In this document: piece by piece, positions 34,449-42,956 of the stretch
Layout: each line of letters starts with the position of its first letter
Position numbering within the stretch: the first letter of the stretch is position 1
DNA from: an uncultured Pseudomonadota bacterium
Lineage (GTDB): Bacteria > Bdellovibrionota_B > Oligoflexia > Oligoflexales > CAIMVM01
Direction: 5' to 3'
Assembly: GCA_903844895.1 (NCBI GenBank)
Contig: CAIMVM010000007.1
Span: 1-52,369 of the forward strand
DNA length: 52,369 nt
Program-made: the position numbers and the translations under genes
The notes under the pieces: generated by a model
The model's input: only the letters and a program-made list of their open reading frames with translations
Told to the model about the DNA's origin: nothing
The model's database searches: none

Positions 34449-35942
34449 TTATCGCTTATAAAGTTGAAGTGCGAGAATTCTTCGACGCGAGTGATCTACG
34501 ATTGGACTGGGGTATCCCCAAGGGCTGCGATCCGCGTCCGAATCATGAAGCAGCTTGGAAGGGGCCGTTTTAAGCTCGGGAATAAACGTTTTGATATATA
34601 GACCATCTGGGTCAAACTTGGCACTTTGCAGCCACGGGTTAAAGATTCGGAAATAGGGTTGCGGGTCACACCCCGTTGAAGCTGCCCATTGCCAGCCGCC
34701 GTTATTGGGAGCGAGATCACCATCTAGGAGAGTCTTCATGAAATGCCTTTCCCCCCATTTCCAATCAATGAGCAAATCTTTTGTAAGAAAAGAGGCTACT
34801 ATCATTCGAACTCTGTTGTGCATCCAGCCAGTTTGAGCGAGTTCGCGCATTCCTGCATCCACGATGGGAAACCCTGTTGTGCCTGCTGTCCAATGCTGGA
34901 AAAGGGTTTGATTATTCTCCCATGGTATATTCTCATAGTGTTTCAAAAAACTAGCAGACTCCACTTGAGGTCGGTGATAGAGAATGGAATAGTAGAATTC
35001 TCGCCAAGCCAATTCTTTTACAAAATGCGCTGGTCCAGCTGTGTCCTTCCAACTAATCTTACCCAGATCGAAAGTTGAAAGGATTTGGGGAACGGTTAAG
35101 CTTCCATTCTTCAAGTAAATAGAAAGCTTTGAGGTCGCGGACCTTGAAGGAAAGTCTCGTTGGACTCTATAGGCAGAAATTTTTTCTTTGAAATCCAGGA
35201 GTGCTTGGTAGGCACTGAAAAATCCCGCTTCGGGCAAGGGCACGGAAACCTTTTTTACATTTTCCGCTTCAAAAAGCTCCAAGGCGTCCCTAAATGGGAA
35301 GTTCACTAGACCGGCAAACTCACTCCACTTCATTTTAAACAAGTCAGAAGATCGTTGATTTCTAGAAAAGTAATCCCCTACGTTACTTTGAGCTCTGAGT
35401 CTTTCGTCTCCTTTAGGCCCATTCAAGGCTTCAAACCAGCGCCTGGCATAAGGGGAGTATACTTGATAGAAATCCCCTGGACGATCTCCTTTCAAAATTT
35501 CATGAGGCTCAAAAAGCAGATGATCTCGGGCGTGATAGAATTCGATGGCCAATTTAAAAAAAAGATCCTCTACGGCTGCATCCCGGACTCTAGCGAAGGG
35601 CTCATAATCTCGGCTCCATGTCACAAGGGAGGGCGCCTTTTTTCCATTTCGCTTTAAAAACTCCACTAGACAGGAAAAAAAATCAGAAGGCTGCCTATCG
35701 ATGACTAGGAGGTCACCTCCCTGATCCTTCAAATCTTCCTTTAGTGCTTTTAAAGTCTTTATAAAGAATCCGAACCGATTGTGTGAAAAGTCAGGCCGAC
35801 TCAGAAACTTAGAGTCGAAGCAAAAAACACCTAAAGTGCGGCCTTTATTTCTCTTCCAATTAAACTTTAAGGCTTCGTTTCCGGGAATGCGCAGATCTCG
35901 CCGAAACCAATGTATGCCCCACTCTTGATCTTCAAGTGTCAC
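34449..35942 (-). CDS. phrB: Deoxyribodipyrimidine photolyase, class I type
   Basis: A 497-residue FAD enzyme that splits UV-induced pyrimidine dimers with blue light. The N-terminal antenna domain starts WGIHWFRRDLRIPGNEAL; the FAD domain shows GFPIVDAGMRELAQTGWMHN, RMIVASFLTKDLLIDWKWGE, APNNGGWQWAASTGCDPQPY and FRIFNPWLQSAKFDPDG. The Trp residues in these segments fit the electron-transfer chain. Last gene of a five-gene operon; its ATG overlaps the stop of the upstream gene (ATGA). Antenna type (MTHF or other) cannot be read with certainty, but folE in the same operon points to a pterin. Confidence 0.93.
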   Translation of the reverse strand: MTLEDQEWGIHWFRRDLRIPGNEALKFNWKRNKGRTLGVFCFDSKFLSRPDFSHNRFGFFIKTLKALKEDLKDQGGDLLVIDRQPSDFFSCLVEFLKRNGKKAPSLVTWSRDYEPFARVRDAAVEDLFFKLAIEFYHARDHLLFEPHEILKGDRPGDFYQVYSPYARRWFEALNGPKGDERLRAQSNVGDYFSRNQRSSDLFKMKWSEFAGLVNFPFRDALELFEAENVKKVSVPLPEAGFFSAYQALLDFKEKISAYRVQRDFPSRSATSKLSIYLKNGSLTVPQILSTFDLGKISWKDTAGPAHFVKELAWREFYYSILYHRPQVESASFLKHYENIPWENNQTLFQHWTAGTTGFPIVDAGMRELAQTGWMHNRVRMIVASFLTKDLLIDWKWGERHFMKTLLDGDLAPNNGGWQWAASTGCDPQPYFRIFNPWLQSAKFDPDGLYIKTFIPELKTAPSKLLHDSDADRSPWGYPSPIVDHSRRRILALQLYKR

Positions 35943-37315
35943 TTTAAGAGCCCCTTAGCAGCAAGCTCCTGAATCTTTCCTCGCCTATACGCAAAGATCC
36001 CAGATACATCTCTTTTTATCAAGGGTAGTAACAGTTTGCCAAAAATCCACCCAGGAACCTCGTAGGCTACATCGTCAGATATAAGAGTGCCGCCAGGTAC
36101 TTCTTCAAAAGTATGCAGGTGATACCACTTTTTATAAGGCCCTCTCAATTGAGTATCAACAAATGACTCGTTTGGATTCCACTCGTCGATCAAAGTTCGC
36201 CACCTAAAAGGAAATCCATGAATCCTCAATCTATAGTTAATGAGTGTCCCTTTTCTAATCTCTGGTGTCGACTGGTTAAGAATCTTAAATTTAAGCCATG
36301 GAGGAGTTACAATTTCTAGATTCTCCGCTTTAGAAAAAAAAGAAAAGACTAAGTCCCTAGGCAGCGGTAGAAACTGTCTTGATAAAAAAAAGTTTTCGGT
36401 AATTTTAGTTTTGCCTACTAAATTTTCTAAAGCCTCTTCTAGATTCTCAAACTGAAACCTAAACCCCAGTTGCAAAGCCTCTACAGGCTGCACCCGTTGG
36501 CTTGACAGTACTAACTGTGACAACTCGCCTGTTAGGACCTTTATAACCCATTTAGGAGCAGTCAGGAGAAAAGGAACTCTCTTTACAGCAGAGTAAATTT
36601 TCATAAAATCTAGATTCGTGACAGGGGTCGGCGCCGTGAGGTGGAACTCACCCTCTATAGCACTTTCTTTAACAGCGAAGTCAATCAATCCAACGGCATC
36701 GTCTATATGAATCCAACTCATCCACTGGTCGCCGCTTCCCAGAACAAAGGGAGGTGCTTTAGAAAGAAAACCCGATTCTTTAGCTAAAACGAGTCCTATT
36801 CTCAGCAATACGGTTCTAAGTCCCAATTCCCGAGCTTTGTTCGCGGAAGCTTCCCAGTCCCGACAAAGTTCAGGCAAGAATCCGGAGCCGGGGCCGCCAT
36901 TCTCAGGGTGAGGAGAAGTAGACTCCCCGTAAAACCCAATGGCAGATGCTGAAATAAAGACCTTTGGTCTAGAATCTTCAGCCAGCAAGGAAATAGCCCG
37001 AACAATGTTTTTGGTGCCTTCTACTCTTGAGTCACGAAGCCTCTTCTTTCTATGGGCTGTCCAAAGCTTGTCTGCAATCCCCTCCCCTGCTAAATGGACC
37101 ACAATATCCATATTACTGAAAACCTCGGGAGAGGGGACTTCCTGGTCCGACCAGGAAAAAACTCGATCAGAGGGGATCTCAGGAAGCTTTTGGGGAGACC
37201 TGACAAGTGCAGACACTTCATGCCCCTGTGTCATCAGGCTGTGAATAAGCCTCCTGCCTATAAGTCCAGTTGCTCCAGTCACAAGAATTTGTAATGTTGG
37301 ATTACTATTTTTCAA
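35939..37315 (-). CDS. TIGR01777-family SDR epimerase fused to SRPBCC domain
   Basis: 458 residues. The N-terminal ~290 residues are an extended SDR of the TIGR01777/YfcH type: [17 protein letters not shown] (NAD-binding GxxGxxG), [31 protein letters not shown] with the Tyr, and the DUF1731-like [20 protein letters not shown]. The C-terminal ~150 residues (from [20 protein letters not shown]) form an SRPBCC/START-like lipid-or-ligand-binding domain. The substrate is unknown. The ATG overlaps folE by about 11 bases and the stop overlaps phrB, so it is tightly coupled within the operon. Confidence 0.88.
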   Translation of the reverse strand: MKNSNPTLQILVTGATGLIGRRLIHSLMTQGHEVSALVRSPQKLPEIPSDRVFSWSDQEVPSPEVFSNMDIVVHLAGEGIADKLWTAHRKKRLRDSRVEGTKNIVRAISLLAEDSRPKVFISASAIGFYGESTSPHPENGGPGSGFLPELCRDWEASANKARELGLRTVLLRIGLVLAKESGFLSKAPPFVLGSGDQWMSWIHIDDAVGLIDFAVKESAIEGEFHLTAPTPVTNLDFMKIYSAVKRVPFLLTAPKWVIKVLTGELSQLVLSSQRVQPVEALQLGFRFQFENLEEALENLVGKTKITENFFLSRQFLPLPRDLVFSFFSKAENLEIVTPPWLKFKILNQSTPEIRKGTLINYRLRIHGFPFRWRTLIDEWNPNESFVDTQLRGPYKKWYHLHTFEEVPGGTLISDDVAYEVPGWIFGKLLLPLIKRDVSGIFAYRRGKIQELAAKGLLK

Positions 37316-37898
37316 ATTGCTTCCAAATTCTTTTAAGCTCTACATCAGAGACGGATTCCGCGCCTAAGGAAAATTCAGTCCGAGTCAGAGAGGACTGTTT
37401 TTGAACGCCTCGCATCATCATGCACATATGCTGTGCTTCCACAACTACGGCAGCCGCTCTGGCATCCACTAAGCTATAAACAGTTTCAGCTACTTCTTTT
37501 GTAAAACGCTCTTGGACTTGCAAGCGCTTGGAAAACAAATCAACGATCCTCGCTAGCTTGGAGAGGCCCAATATCTTTTGATTCGGGTAGTAGGCGATCG
37601 ATGCTTTTCCCCAAAAAGGCAGCATATGGTGTTCACAAAGGCTGTAGAATTCTATATCTTTAACGCAAACTAAGCCACTAGACTCGCTACTAAATATGCC
37701 TTCCCCAATGACTTCTATTGCCGTTTTTCCATATCCGGAGGTCAGATGCTGAATGGCTTTGTAAAATCTTTCTGGAGTCTTAAGCAAGCCCTCTCGCTTG
37801 GGATCTTCGCCAATTTCGAGGAAAATATTTTCCGCAAGCCTAGGTATATTCGTCTCTAAGTTTGGGCTTCGATGAACTGAGCTAATTGTGTGACTCAT
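37305..37898 (-). CDS. folE: GTP cyclohydrolase I
   Basis: About 197 residues from the ATG at 37898 (GGAAGG upstream; a longer frame to 37943 lacks this). It converts GTP to dihydroneopterin triphosphate, first step of folate/pterin synthesis. Zinc ligands C88, H91 and C159 are in [13 protein letters not shown] and [12 protein letters not shown]; other marks are [14 protein letters not shown] and the [20 protein letters not shown] stretch. In an operon with photolyase it may supply the folate or pterin cofactor used as light antenna (inference). Confidence 0.95.
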   Translation of the reverse strand: MSHTISSVHRSPNLETNIPRLAENIFLEIGEDPKREGLLKTPERFYKAIQHLTSGYGKTAIEVIGEGIFSSESSGLVCVKDIEFYSLCEHHMLPFWGKASIAYYPNQKILGLSKLARIVDLFSKRLQVQERFTKEVAETVYSLVDARAAAVVVEAQHMCMMMRGVQKQSSLTRTEFSLGAESVSDVELKRIWKQFEK

Positions 37899-37936
37899 GA
37901 GGACCTTCCTATCTTTGCAGCAGGGACAATGCATAA

Positions 37937-38383
37937 TTAACAAATAGGCCCGAAGGTACCTTCATTGAGCGAGTAAAGGATCTCACTTTTTACCGAGTTG
38001 ATGATAAATCCTTCACGCAGTGCTTTTGACACCAGATTACCCAGACGCTCGGGGCGATCGACCCCCGATATTCCGATGGCAAGGTGTATGGCCTTCATAC
38101 AAACTTTTCCTTCATTGTTTTTATCAACATAAAGCTTCCCATCCACTTGCACATTTGTGAATGTTACTTTAGAAAGCTTTGCCATGACCTTAAAAGTACC
38201 TACAAAGCAGTTCATTACAGCCTGCAAGAAGAGATCTTCAGGTGAAAACCCTCCGCCAGATCCGCCAAAATCTTTGGGAACACTGCAAAGAGTATTCATA
38301 TCCCCTGATGAAATTGACCAGGGCAGCTCAAACACTTGATCAGCCTTGGCCTCGGAAAAAAATTCAACTGGGTAACTAGGCAT
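37937..38383 (-). CDS. OsmC-like protein lacking the second cysteine
   Basis: About 148 residues from the ATG at 38383, which follows GAGGTTAAGAGAA; a GTG at 38398 is an alternative. The OsmC signature [20 protein letters not shown] is present with one cysteine, but the C-terminal half ([20 protein letters not shown]) has no cysteine where the partner thiol is usually found. It may bind a ligand or use another thiol source. Its start overlaps the end of the DCC-family gene, and it precedes folE. Confidence 0.8.
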   Translation of the reverse strand: MPSYPVEFFSEAKADQVFELPWSISSGDMNTLCSVPKDFGGSGGGFSPEDLFLQAVMNCFVGTFKVMAKLSKVTFTNVQVDGKLYVDKNNEGKVCMKAIHLAIGISGVDRPERLGNLVSKALREGFIINSVKSEILYSLNEGTFGPIC

Positions 38384-38810
38384 TTCTCTTAACCTCACTT
38401 TTCAAATCATTTTTGACTTCACTTTTCAAATCACAATAGGGGCTTTCCCTACAATCTGCAGGACTCGTGTAGCGCGGCAGAAACGGTCTTATTATGGAAA
38501 ATCCTGCGTACCCCAAATGAAGACCGGCATTTACGGGAGCCCATCGCGCAGCCTTGGCAAGCCATTGAAACCTCGGAAGTACCGACCATATTTCTATAAA
38601 GGCATCGACTTTTAGAGCCAGAGTTCCCTCTTGCCGCCGAACGTGCATCACTTGATGGATGCGAACGGGATCCAGTCCTTCAACTTTAGCGTCAAAATCC
38701 TGAGAGCAAATATCAACGAACTTAATGGAATCAGCGCCAAGCTGATTTCGGTAGAACGATATCTCCTTGCTGCAGACTTTGCATAGGCCATCGTAGTAGA
38801 CAGTAATCAT
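38376..38810 (-). CDS. DCC family thiol-disulphide oxidoreductase-like protein (DUF393)
   Basis: About 144 residues from the ATG at 38810 (MITVYYDGLCKVCSKEISFY). The thioredoxin-like DGxCxxC motif is intact. Further on are the conserved KVDAFIEIWSVLPRF and AGFSIIRPFLPRY segments. An upstream ATG at 38855 lies inside a palindrome, so the shorter start is preferred. The C-terminus has two tandem copies of DLKSEVK[NR], a 24-bp duplication. Family members are often near light- or stress-induced genes; the reaction is unknown. First gene of the operon running to phrB. Confidence 0.8.
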   Translation of the reverse strand: MITVYYDGLCKVCSKEISFYRNQLGADSIKFVDICSQDFDAKVEGLDPVRIHQVMHVRRQEGTLALKVDAFIEIWSVLPRFQWLAKAARWAPVNAGLHLGYAGFSIIRPFLPRYTSPADCRESPYCDLKSEVKNDLKSEVKRNA

Positions 38811-38845
38811 TTTGCATCCAACCGAAGGTTTAAGTTGCGTCTCAG

Positions 38846-38871
38846 TATTGTTCATAGTAATATGAACAATA
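38846..38871. promoter_or_regulatory. 26-bp palindrome, likely operator of the divergent regulator
   Basis: TATTGTTCAT, spacer AGTAAT, ATGAACAATA: a perfect 10-bp inverted repeat between the DCC-led operon and the GbsR/MarR-like gene. Its symmetry and length fit a winged-helix dimer site. The arms contain possible start codons for both genes, so binding here could block both directions. Confidence 0.65.
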
Positions 38872-39368
38872 TGAAAAGTAAACTAAAAAGCCAAAAAGCA
38901 TCCAACCAACTGAAAAAGCTATCTCTTTCCATTGGAGATTTCATTCGATATTGGGGATTTCGCCGCATTCATGGGGCGATCTGGACTCAACTCTATCTTT
39001 CAAAATCTCCTTTGAGCTGCACCGACTTAACCGTCAATCTAGGCCTATCAAAAGCCTTGATCAGCCCAGCTCTTGACGAACTTTGCAAGTACAAATTGAT
39101 TTTCGAAGCGCCAGCTCCCAACGATAAAGTCCGTGTCTATTCTGCGGAAAAAGACGTAAATGAGGTAATTAGGCAAATCTTAAAAACAAGAGAGCTAAAA
39201 ATTCTAAAGCAAATAGCTAGAGACTTCTCCGACCTGAAGCAAAAAGACACTGATATTAGTGAAGTGAGTTTAGAACGCTTAGAAAGTCTTGAAGAAATGA
39301 TCTTTTCCGCTAACGTTATGCTAGAAGTTATACTGGATCAAAAAGACTTGATGAAGCTACCTTGCTAG
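38862..39368 (+). CDS. GbsR/MarR-like winged-helix transcriptional regulator
   Basis: About 168 residues if started at the ATG at 38862; a TTG at 38835 with a good AAGG upstream and an ATG at 38871 are alternatives. The winged helix is visible: GDFIRYWGFRRIHGAIWTQL, SPLSCTDLTVNLGLSKALIS and LDELCKYKLIFEA with the DNA-recognition helix, then KVRVYSAEKDV as the wing and a long C-terminal helix for dimerisation. GbsR-type proteins act as repressors that dimerise on inverted repeats. It faces the photolyase operon across the palindrome and precedes the UbiB-like kinase gene by about 200 bases. Confidence 0.8.
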   Translation: MNNMKSKLKSQKASNQLKKLSLSIGDFIRYWGFRRIHGAIWTQLYLSKSPLSCTDLTVNLGLSKALISPALDELCKYKLIFEAPAPNDKVRVYSAEKDVNEVIRQILKTRELKILKQIARDFSDLKQKDTDISEVSLERLESLEEMIFSANVMLEVILDQKDLMKLPC

Positions 39369-39572
39369 CTCCATATATCAGAGCGGCTAGAAGACGACTC
39401 TGGACCATTGGAGACTTTACAACGATTCAACTAGTATCGATGAAGCGGAAAATGAACAACAGGCTTGCATTAGTTTGATGTAGCGGTTTTAACTTTTGCT
39501 TCAAACCCTAATTACTATATAGTGATTTGATTTATTTAAAAGGCAAGGGTCCTTTCACTGTAGGAGGAACCA

Positions 39573-40877
39573 ATGAAGTCCAAGGGGATAAGCAGAACCT
39601 TTGAGCTCCTGAAACTCGCAACAAGCGTTGGCATTAAAGAGCTGCAGTCGGGAGATTTAAACTCCCGAATTGAGCAGGCTATGCTTATCGCAAAGTCTCT
39701 CTCTCAATTAAAGGGCGCCGCCATGAAAGTTGGCCAGCTTTTAAGCTTAGATCTCGACGACTATTTCCCGCCCGAAGCCGTAGAAATTCTGAGTCAGCTT
39801 CAGAATGCCGCCGCAAGCCTTCCCTTTGAAGAGATTGATAGGGTTATCAATTCAGAAATCAAAGGACCTAACAGAAAACTGATAACAGATATTTCTAGTA
39901 GTCCCATTGGAGTGGCCAGCATTGCCCAGGTTCATAAAGCCAGAATGCGCCAGCGCGACATAGTCCTAAAAGTGCAGTACCCGAAGGTTGCGGAATCCAT
40001 TGACACTGATTTGAAAATTTTGAAAACATTAGCCTCTTCTTTCTGTCGACTATCCGGACGTAAAATGAATTTAGATGATCTCTTTAAAGAGTTTGAGTTC
40101 ATCCTAAACCAAGAGTTGGACTATAGGCTTGAGGCAGGTTTTCAAAGAGAGTTCTCAGAAAAAGTAACAAATTTAAACCAAACCTCAGCTTGCCAGTTTA
40201 GGGTACCTGAGATTTTTGAAGAACTATCCGGCAGAAAGGTGCTCGCCATGAGCTTTGAGCCTGGATTGACTTTTAGGCATTGGCTGAGCACGACCCCCAC
40301 CAAACGAGATAAAGACCAAGTCGCCGTAGCGATTCTGGATCTCTACTTTCATGAGTTCTTTGAATGGGGGCTGGTTCAAACCGATCCCAATTGGGGCAAC
40401 TTTTTAATTAATAAGAAGAATTCTGAAATTGGCATCACTCTCTTGGATTTCGGTGCGACGAGAAGATATAGCTCAGAGTTTGTAAAACGATATATTGCAC
40501 TTCTAGACTTAGCCTCCCAAAGCAGCCCTAAGGCATTTAGAGAACTGGCCATAGACATGGCATTTATCGATTCTCGGGAATCTGAAGCAGCATTTCTTGC
40601 TTTTGAAGAAATGCTTAAAACCGCGATAAAGCCATTTTTTAAGCAATCATCAGGTAGCGCCTTCTTTGATTTTTCAGACAGAAATCATACTAAGGAGTCA
40701 CAGACAGCCATGAAGGCTCTATCGAGAGAGTTAGTTTATAGCCCGCCCCCATACTCTATAGTATTTCTTCATCGCAAGTTAGGCGGAGTCTATTCGATTT
40801 TGAAAAGTTTAGAAGTAAAGTTAGATATATCTCCCTACTGGCAAATGATGAATGACTTGTCCAAAAAAAATGTTTAG
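39573..40877 (+). CDS. ABC1/UbiB/ADCK family atypical kinase-like protein
   Basis: A 434-residue protein. Family marks are the N-terminal KxGQ motif MKVGQLLSLD (51-60), the Ala-rich loop SPIGVASIAQVHKA in place of a P-loop, the ATP-anchoring lysine in VLKVQYP (K133), a QELDYRLEA segment with the helix Glu, then QTDPNWGNF (catalytic loop with Asp and Asn) and LLDFGATRRY (DFG). UbiB homologues support isoprenoid lipid and quinone traffic at membranes as ATPases. AGGAGG lies just upstream of ATG. Position next to the regulator suggests co-regulation with the photolyase operon. Confidence 0.88.
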   Translation: MKSKGISRTFELLKLATSVGIKELQSGDLNSRIEQAMLIAKSLSQLKGAAMKVGQLLSLDLDDYFPPEAVEILSQLQNAAASLPFEEIDRVINSEIKGPNRKLITDISSSPIGVASIAQVHKARMRQRDIVLKVQYPKVAESIDTDLKILKTLASSFCRLSGRKMNLDDLFKEFEFILNQELDYRLEAGFQREFSEKVTNLNQTSACQFRVPEIFEELSGRKVLAMSFEPGLTFRHWLSTTPTKRDKDQVAVAILDLYFHEFFEWGLVQTDPNWGNFLINKKNSEIGITLLDFGATRRYSSEFVKRYIALLDLASQSSPKAFRELAIDMAFIDSRESEAAFLAFEEMLKTAIKPFFKQSSGSAFFDFSDRNHTKESQTAMKALSRELVYSPPPYSIVFLHRKLGGVYSILKSLEVKLDISPYWQMMNDLSKKNV

Positions 40878-41237
40878 TTTTCAAATGAAACTACCCACCC
40901 TTTTTTACTATTGGTTGCTACTATGTTAAAAATGAAAATATTGCTCCCGGCCTGATAGCCGGGCAGATAGCCGGGCAGATAGCCGGGCAGAAATGCTTGG
41001 CATTACATAACGCCTATAGATTTACGCCCCCAAAAAATAGATCCTTTCCAAGTTCCCACAAGGCAGCTCGGTGCAGAAGCCACATAGACGCCTTTACCGC
41101 CCCCTAGGTGTTTCCGCAGCACAGCTAGTATAATTTAGTTATAGGAAACGCATCAGATAAACATTCTTATGCTCTGTGTAGGGTTCGTCCCGAGCTAGGA
41201 AGGCTCCCCTTAAGTTTCTATATAGAGAGGCCTCACT
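40878..41237. other. Intergenic region with a 12-bp tandem array
   Basis: No gene. A hairpin CCCGGC / GCCGGG near 40946-40963 runs into three tandem 12-bp units (see repeat at 40954). The remainder leads to truA, whose TTG is preceded by AGAGAGG. Confidence 0.55.
40954..40990 (+). repeat. 12-bp tandem repeat, three copies
   Basis: GATAGCCGGGCA repeated three times plus one base. On the minus strand each unit reads TGCCCGGCTATC, again containing the GCTATC core of the two other arrays in the window. Confidence 0.95.
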
Positions 41238-42047
41238 TTGAATCATATTAGACTTGACTTAGCTTACGATGGACGACGGTACTTCGGATTTCAAAGCCAA
41301 GTTCATGGAAATACGGTTCAGGACATTTTAGAAAAAGCTTTAGAGCAAGTCCTGCAACACTCCCTTCGTCTGACGTCAGCGTCTAGAACTGATACTGGTG
41401 TGTCTGCAGAGCATCAAGTGGTTACCTTTAAGTGGGATGCGGCCCCTTTAGACTTAGCACTTTTAGAATCTCGCTTAAATTCTTTGCTTCCTTCAGAAAT
41501 TAGGCTTAAACGCGCTCAAATAGCACATGAAAATTTTCACCCCGCCTATTCCGCACGGGGAAAGATATATCGCTACCGAATGTGGAAAGGCGAGTGCCTT
41601 AATCCTTTTGCCTGGCCTTATATCTGGGAACAAAGGCGCATTAATGACACCACTCAGTTTGCGAAAAGTTTGTCGTCATTTGTCGGAGTTCACGATTTCA
41701 AGGCTTTTGCAAACATAGGATCCATGGAAAGAAATACGATTCGCCGTATCTTCGATATTAAGATAGAAGAACAAGGAGACCTCATCAATATTTGGGTCAG
41801 TGGAGGAGGTTTCCTCAAACAGATGATTCGCATCATGATTGGATCGGCACTTGATGAATCTCTCGGCCGCCTGGAACGACCGATTACGTCCCTACTTCAG
41901 GAACCCGAACGCAGCTTAGCCGGAAGGACCGCACCTAGCCCCCCGCTAAGTCTGATTAAGATTCTCTATGACAAAATCCCAGACCTAAATGAATTTGTGG
42001 GCGAATATAATGCTAGATCCGCTATTTCCCTCCCACAGCGACGGTAG
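41238..42047 (+). CDS. truA: tRNA pseudouridine(38-40) synthase
   Basis: A 269-residue TruA. Visible: LDLAYDGRRYFGFQSQVHGN at the start, ASRTDTGVSAEHQVV with the catalytic Asp, LNSLLPSEIRLKRA, YSARGKIYRYRM, and GGFLKQMIRIMIGSALDE. It isomerises uridines 38-40 in the anticodon stem-loop of tRNAs. TTG start at 41238 with AGAGAGG 8-9 bases upstream. Stand-alone gene. Confidence 0.93.
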   Translation: MNHIRLDLAYDGRRYFGFQSQVHGNTVQDILEKALEQVLQHSLRLTSASRTDTGVSAEHQVVTFKWDAAPLDLALLESRLNSLLPSEIRLKRAQIAHENFHPAYSARGKIYRYRMWKGECLNPFAWPYIWEQRRINDTTQFAKSLSSFVGVHDFKAFANIGSMERNTIRRIFDIKIEEQGDLINIWVSGGGFLKQMIRIMIGSALDESLGRLERPITSLLQEPERSLAGRTAPSPPLSLIKILYDKIPDLNEFVGEYNARSAISLPQRR

Positions 42048-42360
42048 CCCCAAACATCCCTTCTTAAAGATTCGCGTGCATCGCTGAGTCTTCACTGTCC
42101 TGCCTTAAGGTCCCAATTTTAGGGCAGATTTTAGATACGTTTTAGCTTCGCACGCTCCCTCGGCTCCCCTTCAACTTTCTTTAAAAATGAGAGTGAGATA
42201 GTTGGACATATAAAAAATCTTAAAAATTCTTCATGTGAAACTTTTAAGATGTTGCCTCGCCAAAACACTAGATTGTCAATTGATAGAGCACATTTAGAGT
42301 TGGCCCATTTCCCAAACCGTGCCATAATTGCGGGAATAAACTTTTATCTTTGGAGTTTCT
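42048..42360. other. Intergenic region with promoter for the next gene
   Basis: No gene recognised; a 64-codon minus-strand frame (42131-42325) lacks motifs. The right end holds a good promoter-like pair at 42300-42328 and the GGAG of the following gene. Confidence 0.45.
42300..42328 (+). promoter_or_regulatory. Sigma-70-like promoter
   Basis: TTGGCC at 42300-42305, 17 bases, CATAAT at 42323-42328. The gene starts 33 bases downstream at 42361 with GGAG in between. Confidence 0.5.
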
Positions 42361-42771
42361 ATGAAGTCGATGATTTTGGTTTCCGCCCTTGCGCTTTCCT
42401 CTTTAGTCCATGCTGAAGAGCAAAATGCTGTCGAAAAAAAATACGAACACGGCAAAAGCATGTTGCAAGGCGCTAAGGGAAAGATATCGGAGGCCAAGGC
42501 TAAAGCAGCAGAAGCTAAAGCAGATAAAAAAGCGGAAAAAAATGCGAAAAAAGAGACTCGAAAAGCGATCTTAGCGGGCCCTGCATGCGCTAAAGTTGTG
42601 CAAGAATGCAATTCATCTGGATTTGTACCAGGTGGCAACAAAGACGGCGGAGACAATGGACTTGTTGCTGATTGCCTCGCAAAAGTAGGCCAAGGCCACT
42701 CTGTAACCGGAGTCACAGCCACTAAAGAAGATGCCCTAGGCTGTCTAAAAGCCTTGAAAGATGGAACCTGA
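42361..42771 (+). CDS. Small secreted Ala/Lys-rich protein with a Cys domain
   Basis: 136 residues: signal peptide MKSMILVSALALSSLVHA, a helical Ala/Lys/Glu-rich segment (AKAKAAEAKADKKAEKNAKK), then a compact domain with four cysteines (GPACAKVVQECNSSGFVPGG, VADCLAKVGQG, ALGCLKALKDG). The spacing suggests two disulphides. I think similar Cys domains occur in secreted proteins of related bacteria, but cannot name a family. A promoter precedes and a terminator follows, so it is a self-contained gene. Confidence 0.7.
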   Translation: MKSMILVSALALSSLVHAEEQNAVEKKYEHGKSMLQGAKGKISEAKAKAAEAKADKKAEKNAKKETRKAILAGPACAKVVQECNSSGFVPGGNKDGGDNGLVADCLAKVGQGHSVTGVTATKEDALGCLKALKDGT

Positions 42772-42793
42772 AACCATTTAGCAATCCTCCATA

Positions 42794-42835
42794 AAGAGTC
42801 AGAGCCGCTTCAGCCCCTTAAGGCTCTGACTTTTC
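42794..42835 (+). terminator. Rho-independent terminator
   Basis: AGTCAGAGCC, loop, GGCTCTGACT followed by TTTC. Ends the small secreted-protein gene. Confidence 0.85.
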
Positions 42836-42956
42836 ATGTTTGCTGCTTTTTTCTCGAATGAGTTGTTCCTTTAGGTCTTGTATCAAATCACTCATCAGCC
42901 TTCACAATTTCAACTATCTTTAAAGGCGCTGATTTAATTTTAGAATAGGCCTCTTT

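Noticed and set aside
42131-42325. 64-codon minus-strand frame
   Set aside because: No motif, and it overlaps the promoter of the gene at 42361.
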